DNA from: RGIG5612 sp017511185
GTDB taxonomy: Bacteria > Bacillota > Clostridia > Lachnospirales > Lachnospiraceae
Length of the DNA: 20,936 bases
NCBI GenBank assembly: GCA_017511185.1
Contig: JAFWLF010000058.1
Span: 1 to 20,936 of the forward strand
Direction of reading: 5' to 3'
The position numbers and the translations under genes are program-made. Positions within the stretch are counted from its first letter, which is position 1. Each line of letters starts with the position of its first letter. Positions 14,081 through 20,936 of the stretch are shown piece after piece. The notes below the pieces were generated by a model. That model did no database searches, was not told the origin of the DNA, and saw only the letters and a program-made list of their open reading frames with translations.

Positions 14081-15081
14081 GAAGCCACGACCTTTCGGAT
14101 TGCACGGATCTTTTCACAAAGATCAGCAAATTCTTCCGGACGCAGGGACTGCGCACCGTCACACAAAGCGTGCGGCGGATCATTATGCACTTCGATGATC
14201 AGACCATCTGCATTGCAGGCAGTAGCGGCCATTGCCATCTGCGGCACGATGCGTGCGATGCCGGTTGCATGACTTGGATCCACGATTACCGGCAGGTGTG
14301 ATAATTCGTGCAGCATCGGGACAGCAGAAATGTCCAGCGTGTTCCGGGTGTAATCACTGAACGTACGGATTCCGCGCTCGCACAGGATCACCTGCTCATT
14401 TCCGCTCGCCATGATATATTCTGCGCTCATCAGCAGTTCTTTGAGAGAATTTGCTAAGCCGCGCTTTAAGAGGATCGGCTTTTTGGTTGCACCGAGCTCT
14501 TTTAGTAAATCAAAATTCTGCATATTGCGTGCGCCGACCTGGAGGACGTCCACATCCTCAAACAATGGCAGATCAGCTGCGCTCATAATTTCGGAGACGA
14601 TTGGAAGACCAGTTTCCGCACGGGCAATCTTTAAAAGCTCAAGGCCTTCCGCTTTCAATCCCTGGAAATCATATGGGGAAGTCCGCGGTTTAAACGCGCC
14701 GCCCCTAAGGAGCTGTGCACCGGCTTCTTTTACGGCCTTTGCGATCGTTACGATCTGATCTTCAGACTCTACGGAGCACGGACCTGCGATCATGCCGAAA
14801 TGACCGCCGCCGATCTTTGCATCGCCGACTTCTACAACGGTATCATCCGGGTGGAATTTCCGGTTGCAGCATTTAAAAGGCTCGGTGATCCGGTTGACAG
14901 AATCAACGATATCCAGGCTGCCGATTAGGTCTATATCCAGACGTGTTGTATCACCTACAAGACCTAAGATCGTCTGATACTCGCCAACAGAAACATGGAC
15001 ATCAACGCCCATTCCTTTTAACCAGCCGATCAGCTGATCTTTTCTCTCTTCTGTTGTCTGCGGTTTTAATGCGACGATCAT
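14077..15081 (-). CDS. aroF: DAHP synthase, type I-beta with N-terminal regulatory domain
   Basis: Condenses phosphoenolpyruvate and erythrose 4-phosphate to DAHP, the entry to the shikimate pathway. The 334 residues start with a ferredoxin-like regulatory (FLR) domain (about 1-70), as in Thermotoga DAHP synthase, where it mediates aromatic amino acid feedback. The barrel follows: GPCSVES (100-106), GGAFKPRTSPYDFQG (near 126-140), QVGARNMQNFDLL, LLKRGLANS, CERGIRTF, DPSHATG and EVHNDPPHALCDGAQSL. Together these supply the metal and substrate residues of the I-beta group. GGAGGG precedes the ATG. It is the first gene of aroF-tyrA-phosphatase, so it is linked to the tyrosine branch, and it has an operator-like palindrome in its promoter. 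The I-beta protein can be called aroF or aroA in other genomes. Confidence 0.94.
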   Translation of the reverse strand: MIVALKPQTTEERKDQLIGWLKGMGVDVHVSVGEYQTILGLVGDTTRLDIDLIGSLDIVDSVNRITEPFKCCNRKFHPDDTVVEVGDAKIGGGHFGMIAGPCSVESEDQIVTIAKAVKEAGAQLLRGGAFKPRTSPYDFQGLKAEGLELLKIARAETGLPIVSEIMSAADLPLFEDVDVLQVGARNMQNFDLLKELGATKKPILLKRGLANSLKELLMSAEYIMASGNEQVILCERGIRTFSDYTRNTLDISAVPMLHELSHLPVIVDPSHATGIARIVPQMAMAATACNADGLIIEVHNDPPHALCDGAQSLRPEEFADLCEKIRAIRKVVAS

Positions 15082-15120
15082 CTTTTTTCCCTCCGATTTA
15101 TAAAAATATGCTTACCCGAC

Positions 15121-15149
15121 AATGTAGCGCTTTAAAGCGCTGATGTCAA
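15121..15149 (-). promoter_or_regulatory. aroF promoter with a 16-bp palindrome in its spacer
   Basis: On the minus strand a perfect TTGACA (complement of 15144-15149), a 17-base spacer and TACATT (complement of 15121-15126, four of six). The perfect palindrome AGCGCTTTAAAGCGCT (15126-15141) fills the spacer and touches the -10. A regulator bound there would exclude RNA polymerase. The cognate regulator is unknown. A smaller palindrome (CTGTT/AACAG) lies near 15160-15172 on the pheA side. Confidence 0.65.
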
Positions 15150-15194
15150 CTAAAAAATGCTGTTGTTAACAGTGCTTTTGGCAAAAAACGATGT

Positions 15195-15248
15195 CACTGC
15201 CGGCCATAAAAACCGCAATTTCTGCTTGCGGTCCTTACAGGTGCAGTG
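15195..15248 (+). promoter_or_regulatory. Two-stem leader structure upstream of pheA
   Basis: CACTGC (15195-15200) pairs with GCAGTG (15243-15248), and inside it ACCGCAA (15212-15218) pairs with TTGCGGT (15226-15232). No U-run follows, so it is not a simple terminator. It lies about 47 bases before the pheA start. I could not place a convincing plus-strand promoter in 15082-15294. It may be an RNA leader or chance. Confidence 0.3.
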
Positions 15249-15294
15249 TTACCATAAAACATTATTAATCAGTATTTTCCGGAGGAAACAGCAA

Positions 15295-16386
15295 ATGGAA
15301 AATCTTGAACAATGCAGAGAAGAAATCAACCGGATCGATCAATCCATGGCTCAGCTTTTTGAAGAACGCATGAAAGTGGCGGCGCAGATTGCTGCCTATA
15401 AAAAAGAGCACACGCTTCCGATCCTGGATAGAGTGCGGGAACAAGCCGTACTGGAAAAGAATGTTGCGCTTATTTCTGAATCGGAATTAAAACCGTATTA
15501 TACGGATTTTCAAAAAAAGGTAATGCGTATTTCCCGCTCTTATCAGGCACGTCTGATGAGCGGTATGATGATCGGTTACAGCGGTCTTCCGGGTGCCTAT
15601 GGTTTTATTGCATCCAAGCGGTTGTTCCCGGATGCGGAGCTGGTCTCATTTACTAACTTTGAACCGGCGTACCGGGCAGCGGAAAACGGAATGGTCGACT
15701 GTGCTGTGCTTCCGATGGAAAACAGTTATGCCGGCGAGGTCGGAGAAGTAATGGATCTGCTGTTTTCCGGCGGACTGTATGTCAACCGGGTCATGAATCT
15801 GGAAGTAGAGCATTATCTGCTTGGCGTTCCAGGAGCGACGGTAGACAAAGTTAAGACGGTCGTAAGTCATCCGCAGGCAATTGCGCAGTGTGAGACATAT
15901 ATCAAAAAGCACGGGTTTGAAGTGCTGGATTACTCCAACACCGCAAGAGCAGCAAAGTTTGTGAAAGAACGGAACGATCCGACGATTGCGGCGATCGCCT
16001 CCGAAGAAGCAGCTGATCTGTTCGGGTTGAAGATTCTGGAACGGAAGATCCATTCCACTAGAAATAACGCATCCCGCTTTGGTGTGTTCTCCCGTTCGCT
16101 GCAGGTCCTGCCGGAAGATACAAAAGATGACAGCTGCGGATTTATTCTTTTGTTCACAGTTCCGAACGAGGCAGGCGCATTAGCGCTGACTCTGGATATT
16201 ATCGGTTCGCATGGATTCAATATGCGGAATCTGCGCAGCCGTCCGATGAAGGGTCTGCAGTGGAAATACTATTTCTATGTAGAGGCAGAAGGTAATATTT
16301 CCCGGGAAGAAGGGCAGAATATGCTGCAGGAGCTGAGAGCCGTTTGCGGAAAACTGAAACTGGCCGGCACGTTCCTGAATGAATAG
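15295..16386 (+). CDS. pheA: Bifunctional chorismate mutase / prephenate dehydratase PheA
   Basis: Converts chorismate to prephenate and then phenylpyruvate, the phenylalanine branch. The 363 residues hold an AroQ-type chorismate mutase (1-85; REEINRIDQ, AAYKKEH, LDRVREQAVL). The dehydratase domain (about 92-270) has GYSGLPGAYG, VLPMENSYAGEV, VVSHPQAIAQC and NASRFGVFSR (usual NxTRF). The ACT domain (about 280-363) has NEAGALALTL and LRSRPMKG, where Phe-binding ESRP reads RSRP. Feedback inhibition by phenylalanine is therefore expected from the domain, though not proven. GGAGG at about 15281 fixes the start at 15295; the frame is open upstream to 15157 without a ribosome site. It is first in the rightward unit and divergent from aroF. 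Confidence 0.95.
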   Translation: MENLEQCREEINRIDQSMAQLFEERMKVAAQIAAYKKEHTLPILDRVREQAVLEKNVALISESELKPYYTDFQKKVMRISRSYQARLMSGMMIGYSGLPGAYGFIASKRLFPDAELVSFTNFEPAYRAAENGMVDCAVLPMENSYAGEVGEVMDLLFSGGLYVNRVMNLEVEHYLLGVPGATVDKVKTVVSHPQAIAQCETYIKKHGFEVLDYSNTARAAKFVKERNDPTIAAIASEEAADLFGLKILERKIHSTRNNASRFGVFSRSLQVLPEDTKDDSCGFILLFTVPNEAGALALTLDIIGSHGFNMRNLRSRPMKGLQWKYYFYVEAEGNISREEGQNMLQELRAVCGKLKLAGTFLNE

Positions 16387-16392
16387 TGAAAT

Positions 16393-17388
16393 ATGATACT
16401 TTCTTTAAACTTAGAACAAGATAGTTACGATATTGTGGTAGAACGCGGCGTCCTGCAGAAAGCAGGAGAGCTGTTAGATCTGGACCGGAAAGTTCTGGTC
16501 GTGACTGATGACGGCGTTCCTGCCAACTATGCCAAAACCATTCTTTCCCAGTGCAGGGAAGGCGTGCTTGTCACGCTGCCGGCAGGAGAGAGCACCAAAA
16601 ATTTTGATTCTTTTCGGATGCTGCTTTCTAAAATGCTGGAAGCTTCCTTTACACGGAAAGACTGCGTAGTGGCTGTCGGCGGAGGTGTTGTGGGTGATCT
16701 GTCCGGATTTGCCGCAGCCTGCTATATGAGGGGTATCGATTTTTACAACATCCCGACAACGCTTCTCTCCCAGGTGGATTCTTCCATCGGCGGAAAGACA
16801 GCTATTGACTTGGATGGCGTTAAAAATATAGTCGGCGCTTTTTATCAGCCGAAAAAAGTCCTGATCGATCCGGATACATTGAAAACGCTTGATAAAAGGC
16901 AGTTTTCGGCCGGCATGGCGGAAGTTATCAAAATGGCTTTGACCAGTAACGCAAACCTGTTCGCATTGATCAGAGACAGCAAAGATACGGCGGCGGATCT
17001 GGAGGAAATCATTGTTTCTGCACTGCAGATCAAAAAGGACGTGGTGGAGCAGGATCCGAAAGAAAACGGACTGCGGAAAATATTAAACTTTGGTCACACG
17101 ATCGGTCATGCCATTGAAAGCATGGAAGATGGAAAACTCCTTCACGGAGAATGCGTTGCACTGGGAATGCTGCCGATGTGTGAGGAACGTGTGCGAAAAG
17201 AACTCCTTCCGCTGCTTAAGAAGTTTGATCTTCCAACCACTTATGACAAAGATAAACAGCAGCTGATGCCGCTGATCTTACATGATAAAAAAATGCAGAA
17301 GGATTCTCTATCGGTGATCTATGTTCCGCAGATCGGCCAGTATGAGATCCGCAATATCCAACCGGAAGAGATGGAAGCGTTATTATGA
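16393..17388 (+). CDS. aroB: 3-dehydroquinate synthase AroB
   Basis: NAD- and metal-dependent cyclisation of DAHP to 3-dehydroquinate, the second shikimate step. The 331 residues show VGGGVVGDLSGFAAACYMRG (NAD and phosphate binding, about 96-115) and PTTLLSQVDSSIGGKTAID. They also carry the metal ligands: Glu in GMAEVIKMAL, His in NFGHTIGHA and His in HGECVALGM. The length is a little short of the 350-360 of Bacillus and E. coli, mainly at the C-terminus. It starts six bases after the pheA stop with no good Shine-Dalgarno, and its TGA overlaps the aroC ATG by four bases. Both point to coupled translation within the operon. Confidence 0.95.
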   Translation: MILSLNLEQDSYDIVVERGVLQKAGELLDLDRKVLVVTDDGVPANYAKTILSQCREGVLVTLPAGESTKNFDSFRMLLSKMLEASFTRKDCVVAVGGGVVGDLSGFAAACYMRGIDFYNIPTTLLSQVDSSIGGKTAIDLDGVKNIVGAFYQPKKVLIDPDTLKTLDKRQFSAGMAEVIKMALTSNANLFALIRDSKDTAADLEEIIVSALQIKKDVVEQDPKENGLRKILNFGHTIGHAIESMEDGKLLHGECVALGMLPMCEERVRKELLPLLKKFDLPTTYDKDKQQLMPLILHDKKMQKDSLSVIYVPQIGQYEIRNIQPEEMEALL

Positions 17389-18500
17389 AAAATACATTTG
17401 GGAATCATTTATCTGTCACGTTATTCGGGGAAAGCCATGGACCGGCCATCGGCATTGTCTTAGACGGCCTGGCACCGGGAATCGCAGTCAATGAGGAAAT
17501 TATCAAGGAATTTCTGGCCAAACGGCGTCCGTCTTCTGATCTGGACACGGCACGCGTAGAGAAAGATCCGTTCCAGATCGTCAGCGGTGTTTTTCAGGGG
17601 AAGACCTGCGGTACGCCGCTTACCATTCTGATCCCGAATGAAGATACCAGAAGCAAAGATTATTCCTATGGAGAAGCGCGCCCATCCCATGCAGATTACG
17701 CTGCGCATAAGAAATATCACGGACACGAAGACTATCGTGGCGGCGGCCATTTTTCCGGCCGGCTTACAGCTGCGCTTGTGGCAGCAGGCGGCATACTGAT
17801 TCCGGCTTTGGAAGCAAAAGGCATTCACATCGGCACGCATATTTACAGCTGTGCACAGATTCCGGACCGCACGTTTGATAAGATCCTGCGGGATGGCTTA
17901 TCCCAGTCGGAACTGGCGGACATTCTCCTTTTACTCAGAGAGAAGGCCTTCCCGGTTTTGAACGAAGATGCAGGAGAGAAGATGAAAGAAAAGATCCGTG
18001 AGGCATCCCAGCAGAACGACAGCGTGGGAGGTATCACAGAAACGATGATCACCGGTCTTCCGGCAGGTGTTGGAGAGCCTTGGTTTGACAGCGTGGAAAG
18101 TGAGCTCTCTCATATTCTGTTCAGCATCGGCGGAGTTAAAGGCGTGGAGTTTGGAAGTGGATTCGCTTTGGCGGATATGACAGGAAGCATTGGAAACGAC
18201 GCTCTGCGGTATAAAGAGGACGGAACGGTTTATACAGAAAGCAATCACAACGGAGGGATCAACGGCGGCATTACAAATGGCATGCCGGTACTGTTCCGCT
18301 GCGCGTTTAAGCCGACGGCATCCATTGCAAAAGAGCAGAAGAGTATCGATTTTCTGAAAAAGGAAAACATTAACTATAAGGGGAAAGGACGGCACGATCC
18401 GGCCATTGTCCGCAGGGCATGTCCGGTGATCGACTGCGTTGCAGCGATTGCTGTTGCCGACCTTCTCACAGGAAGATACGGAACGGATTATCTGGCATGA
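17385..18500 (+). CDS. aroC: Chorismate synthase AroC
   Basis: Makes chorismate from EPSP with reduced FMN, as a cytoplasmic tetramer. The 371 residues start FGNHLSVTLFGESHGPAIG, with the first conserved His near 17. HADYAAHKKYHGHEDYRGGG, then HFSGRLTAA (FMN and phosphate site), follow at about 103-132. Later come GGINGGITNGMP and FKPTASI, and the conserved end GRHDPAIVRRACPVID. The domain order is complete and the length normal. It shares ATGA with aroB and is followed, 34 bases on, by aroA. A perfect hairpin sits in that gap. Confidence 0.96.
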   Translation: MKNTFGNHLSVTLFGESHGPAIGIVLDGLAPGIAVNEEIIKEFLAKRRPSSDLDTARVEKDPFQIVSGVFQGKTCGTPLTILIPNEDTRSKDYSYGEARPSHADYAAHKKYHGHEDYRGGGHFSGRLTAALVAAGGILIPALEAKGIHIGTHIYSCAQIPDRTFDKILRDGLSQSELADILLLLREKAFPVLNEDAGEKMKEKIREASQQNDSVGGITETMITGLPAGVGEPWFDSVESELSHILFSIGGVKGVEFGSGFALADMTGSIGNDALRYKEDGTVYTESNHNGGINGGITNGMPVLFRCAFKPTASIAKEQKSIDFLKKENINYKGKGRHDPAIVRRACPVIDCVAAIAVADLLTGRYGTDYLA

Positions 18501-18505
18501 AAAGT

Positions 18506-18522
18506 CCGGCGCCAGCCGCCGG
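18506..18522 (+). other. Hairpin between aroC and aroA
   Basis: CCGGCG (18506-18511) and CGCCGG (18517-18522) flank the loop CCAGC. It starts five bases after the aroC stop and ends 12 bases before the aroA ATG, where a Shine-Dalgarno would be expected but is not seen. No U-run follows, so it is not a terminator. Confidence 0.6.
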
Positions 18523-18534
18523 CTCGTCAATAAA

Positions 18535-19704
18535 ATGAACATCACGATTCAACCAGGAAAACTACAAGGACTTGTAACAGCGCCTCCTTCCAAAAGCTAT
18601 GGACACAGAATGCTGTTGTGTGCACAGCTGGCGGAAGGAGATAGTGTAATCAGCGGTCTTTCGGAGAGCGAGGATATTCTTGCAACCAAAGACTGTCTGC
18701 ATGCACTGCAGGAAAGAACGCCGGATGCTGTTTTTCCGTGCAGGGAAAGCGGCAGCACGCTGCGTTTTTTGATCCCGTCCGCTCTGGTGCTGTGCGGCGG
18801 GGGTGTTTTTACCGGAACGCAGCGGCTGATCGAACGAGGCATCGGCATTTATGAAGAGATCTTTGCAAGCGCAGCTGCAATGGGGGCTGATATCTGCCTG
18901 GAAAAAGAAGCGGATCAGATCCGCATAAAAGGAAATCTGCCTGCAGGCAATTATAAAATGCGAGGAGATGTCAGCAGCCAGTTTGTCACAGGTATGCTGC
19001 TGGCATTGCCATTGTTAGAAGGGAACAGCATGCTGAGGGTCCTGCCTCCGGTGGAAAGCCGTCCGTACATCGATATCACCATTGATGTTATGAAACAATT
19101 CGGTGTCGCCATCAGAGAAGTTGAACCAAACCTGTTTTTGATCCGCGGCGGGCAGAAGTACCAGGCCGGTAATTACCAGGTAGAGGGAGATTGGTCCAAC
19201 GGCGCTTTTCTTTATGGATTTCGGGAAATTGGATCCGATCTGCAGATACAAGGACTGAACATGAAAAGCCTGCAGGGCGATAAAGCTTGTCTTTCGTTTT
19301 TCAAGATGCTGCCGGATCAGATGATCGATCTTTCCGACACTCCGGATCTGGGTCCTGTTCTTTTTGCGGTGGCTGCAGCCAAAGGCGGCGGCACCTTTAC
19401 CGGCATTCGCAGGCTGCGTATCAAAGAAAGTGACCGCGCGCAGGCGATGGCTGATGAACTGGCCAAATTTGGGGCTGTATGTGAAGTAACAGAAAATGAA
19501 ATGATCATCCAATCTTCCGGGCTCAAAAAACCGGACGTGCCTTTAGATGGGCACAACGATCACCGGGTCGTCATGGCACTTTCCATTCTTGCATCTATTA
19601 CCGGTGGAACTATCCTTGGCGCGGACGCCGTCAGGAAAAGCTGGCCTGACTTTTTTGACGTCATGCAGAAAGCCGGCATGGAGTTTTCCGTGAGCGAATC
19701 ATAA
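18535..19704 (+). CDS. aroA: EPSP synthase (3-phosphoshikimate 1-carboxyvinyltransferase) AroA
   Basis: Joins shikimate 3-phosphate and PEP to give EPSP, the glyphosate target step. The 389 residues from the chosen start show PPSKSYGHRMLL (17-28; usual SKSxSNR), CRESGSTLRFLIP (near 66-78; E. coli NAGTAMRPL region) and RIKESDRAQAM (near 297-307). DHRVVMALSIL is near 342-352. The product is shorter than the usual 420-430. Where many class I enzymes have R-P after the Gly-Thr turn, this has R-F, so its inhibitor class is not obvious. The frame is open back to 18439 inside aroC. The ATG at 18535 is chosen because it gives the family N-terminus, although no ribosome site precedes it. A hairpin lies in its place. 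Confidence 0.93.
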   Translation: MNITIQPGKLQGLVTAPPSKSYGHRMLLCAQLAEGDSVISGLSESEDILATKDCLHALQERTPDAVFPCRESGSTLRFLIPSALVLCGGGVFTGTQRLIERGIGIYEEIFASAAAMGADICLEKEADQIRIKGNLPAGNYKMRGDVSSQFVTGMLLALPLLEGNSMLRVLPPVESRPYIDITIDVMKQFGVAIREVEPNLFLIRGGQKYQAGNYQVEGDWSNGAFLYGFREIGSDLQIQGLNMKSLQGDKACLSFFKMLPDQMIDLSDTPDLGPVLFAVAAAKGGGTFTGIRRLRIKESDRAQAMADELAKFGAVCEVTENEMIIQSSGLKKPDVPLDGHNDHRVVMALSILASITGGTILGADAVRKSWPDFFDVMQKAGMEFSVSES

Positions 19705-19720
19705 CGTGAGCGAGTAATAA
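19689..19720 (+). repeat. 16-bp tandem duplication at the aroA stop codon
   Basis: CGTGAGCGAATCATAA (19689-19704) is followed directly by CGTGAGCGAGTAATAA (19705-19720), 14 of 16 identical. The first codes the end V-S-E-S-stop, and the second would read V-S-E-stop-stop. The rest of the 58-base gap to the next gene holds its ribosome site. Confidence 0.75.
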
Positions 19721-19762
19721 GCTGATCAAGAAAAGGAAGAGTACAAAGGACTGGAGAATCCG

Positions 19763-20791
19763 ATGAATATCGCATATAAAAGAAAACTGCCAAGCGCCAG
19801 AGAAGTGCAGGAAATGTATCCGTTAAAAACAACGGATAAAAAACAGAAAGCGAAAAACGATGAAGAGATCAGTAAGGTATTTACAGGTGAAGATGACCGA
19901 CTGGTTTTGATCATCGGCCCATGTTCGGCGGACCGCGATGATGCGGTTCTGGATTATATCGGCCGTCTTATTTCGCTGCAGGAAAAGGTGCAGGAGAAGA
20001 TCCTGATCATTCCGCGAGTTTATACAAACAAGCCGAGAACGACAGGCGAAGGTTACAAAGGTATGCTGCATCAGCCGGACCCGAACCAGCGTCCTAATCT
20101 GCTTAAAGGCGTGATCGCCATCCGCAAGCTTCATATCAAGGTATTGCAGGAGACCGGCTTTTCCTGTGCAGATGAAATGCTATATCCGGAGAACTACAGA
20201 TTCCTTTCGGATGTGCTGGGATATGTGGCTGTTGGCGCCCGTTCGGTGGAAAACCAGCAGCATCGTCTGGTTGCCAGCGGGATTCAGGTGCCTGTCGGGA
20301 TGAAGAATCCGACCAGCGGTGATCTGGCGGTTATGATGAACTCTATCAAGGCGGCGCAGTCATCCCATGCATTTATTTTTACGGATCGGGAAGTGCAGAG
20401 CACAGGCAATCCGCTGACCCATGCCATCCTGCGCGGTGCGGTCGACCGCTATGGACAGAACATGCCTAATTATCATTACGAAGACCTGCAGATGGTCAGC
20501 GAACTTTACAAGAAGAACGATTATAAGAATCCGGGCATCATCATCGACTGCAATCACTCTAACTCCGGAAAAAAATATGAAGAGCAGATCCGCATTGCGA
20601 AAGAAGTGCTGCACAGCGCCAGGTATTCAAAGACGATCAACGGCCTGATCAAAGGGTTAATGATAGAATCTTATCTGGAAGATGGCTGCCAGAAGCCGGA
20701 CGGCGGCGTCTATGGAAAATCCATTACGGACCCTTGCCTGGGATGGGCAAAAACCGAACGGCTGGTGCAGGAACTGGCCGACGCCAGGTAG
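19763..20791 (+). CDS. aroG: DAHP synthase, type I-alpha (AroF/G/H-like)
   Basis: A second DAHP synthase in the locus, of the long E. coli AroF/G/H type. The 342 residues carry LIIGPCSADRDDAV (near 49-62), PRVYTNKPRTTGEGYKG (near 84-100) and HQPDPNQRPNLLKG. Further motifs are GARSVENQQHRLVASG, PVGMKNPTSGD, IIDCNHSNSGKKYEEQ and the tail SITDPCLGW. These are the metal, PEP and erythrose-phosphate residues of the group. The N-terminal 45 residues form the usual extension used for feedback binding; which amino acid is sensed cannot be told from the sequence. ACTGGAG precedes the ATG. It is last in pheA-aroB-aroC-aroA, so it is linked to the phenylalanine arm. The symbol is family-level: aroF or aroH would be equally fair. 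No G/C-rich terminator is seen after it. Confidence 0.93.
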   Translation: MNIAYKRKLPSAREVQEMYPLKTTDKKQKAKNDEEISKVFTGEDDRLVLIIGPCSADRDDAVLDYIGRLISLQEKVQEKILIIPRVYTNKPRTTGEGYKGMLHQPDPNQRPNLLKGVIAIRKLHIKVLQETGFSCADEMLYPENYRFLSDVLGYVAVGARSVENQQHRLVASGIQVPVGMKNPTSGDLAVMMNSIKAAQSSHAFIFTDREVQSTGNPLTHAILRGAVDRYGQNMPNYHYEDLQMVSELYKKNDYKNPGIIIDCNHSNSGKKYEEQIRIAKEVLHSARYSKTINGLIKGLMIESYLEDGCQKPDGGVYGKSITDPCLGWAKTERLVQELADAR

Positions 20792-20825
20792 GGAGAAGAG
20801 TGAAATATTTTTATAAAAAAAAGAA

Positions 20826-20853
20826 TTGACAATCGCAGTAATGCGAGTAAAAT
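20826..20853 (+). promoter_or_regulatory. Promoter of the T-box leader
   Basis: A perfect TTGACA (20826-20831), 16-base spacer and TAAAAT (20848-20853). The predicted start is near 20860. The spacer contains the perfect inverted repeat TCGCA-GTAA-TGCGA (20833-20846), a possible operator. Confidence 0.7.
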
Positions 20854-20864
20854 TGGTAACAATT

Positions 20865-20936
20865 AAACCGTTGATGAAGAGTGAGTAGGTTTTTCCTCTT
20901 TGCCGATAGAGAGCCGCGGATGGTGGAAGCGTGGTG
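20865..20936 (+). promoter_or_regulatory. T-box riboswitch leader, 5' part (cut by the window)
   Basis: TTGATGAAGAGTGAGTAGG (20871-20889), then CTTTGCCGATAGAGAGCCGCGG and ATGGTGGAAGCG, reproduce the T-box Stem I pattern (GATGAAGAG, AGTA, AGAGAGC, GG-TGGTG). Such leaders read uncharged tRNA and control aminoacyl-tRNA synthetase, amino acid biosynthesis or transport genes. The specifier loop cannot be placed with confidence here, and the T-box sequence and terminator lie beyond the window, so the amino acid is unknown. It controls the next gene on the right, not the aro operon. Confidence 0.8.

Noticed and set aside
18439..18534. Upstream extension of aroA into aroC
   Set aside because: The frame is open, but the added 32 residues have no match to the EPSP synthase N-terminus and no ribosome site precedes 18439.

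Overview
The window reads as chromosome of an anaerobic Clostridia bacterium, most likely a gut Lachnospiraceae member. The grounds are a trimeric [FeFe]-hydrogenase of the NADH/ferredoxin (bifurcating) type, AGGAGG ribosome sites, TGnTATAAT-type promoters, clostridial-style bifunctional PheA, two uroporphyrinogen-decarboxylase-fold (URO-D) proteins, and a T-box leader at the right edge. This placement is inferred from protein style, not from a marker gene.

Layout. 1-682: end of a probable rimM, then trmD (+). 683-1012: no gene; it holds a MITE-like imperfect palindrome (19-bp perfect arms, 771-789 and 907-925) and the hydrogenase terminator. 1013-5175 (-): operon hydC-hydB-hydA with an extended -10 promoter and a Rex-like palindrome. 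5340-5496 (+): promoter, tRNA-Val(CAC) and terminator. 5558-7118 (+): dtd and a URO-D-family gene. 7267-9708 (-): a large lipoprotein, probably beta-helical, with a Gly/Pro tail. 9709-10118: about 410 bases without a large gene, holding hairpins, a promoter and three copies of a 40-nt inverted-repeat unit. 10119-10955 (+): a PD-(D/E)XK nuclease-like gene with a fourth copy of the unit inside its 5' coding end and a 37-bp tandem duplication over its stop codon. 11108-12211 (-): a second URO-D-family gene.

12408-20791 is a divergent aromatic amino acid locus. Leftward: aroF (type I-beta DAHP synthase), tyrA and a tyrosine-phosphatase-like gene. Rightward: pheA, aroB, aroC, aroA and a second, type I-alpha DAHP synthase. 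The two arms share a 213-bp control region with a 16-bp palindrome set in the spacer of the aroF promoter. The locus covers entry into the shikimate pathway (twice), dehydroquinate, EPSP, chorismate and the commitment to Phe and Tyr; aroD/aroQ, aroE and aroK are not here. After it a promoter leads into the first part of a T-box leader that runs off the window.

The most unusual part is 9846-10990: a sigma-A-like promoter whose predicted start falls at the first of four equal-length hairpin units, feeding a nuclease-like gene that carries the fourth unit. I treat this as a candidate undescribed repeat-plus-nuclease module; its function is unknown.
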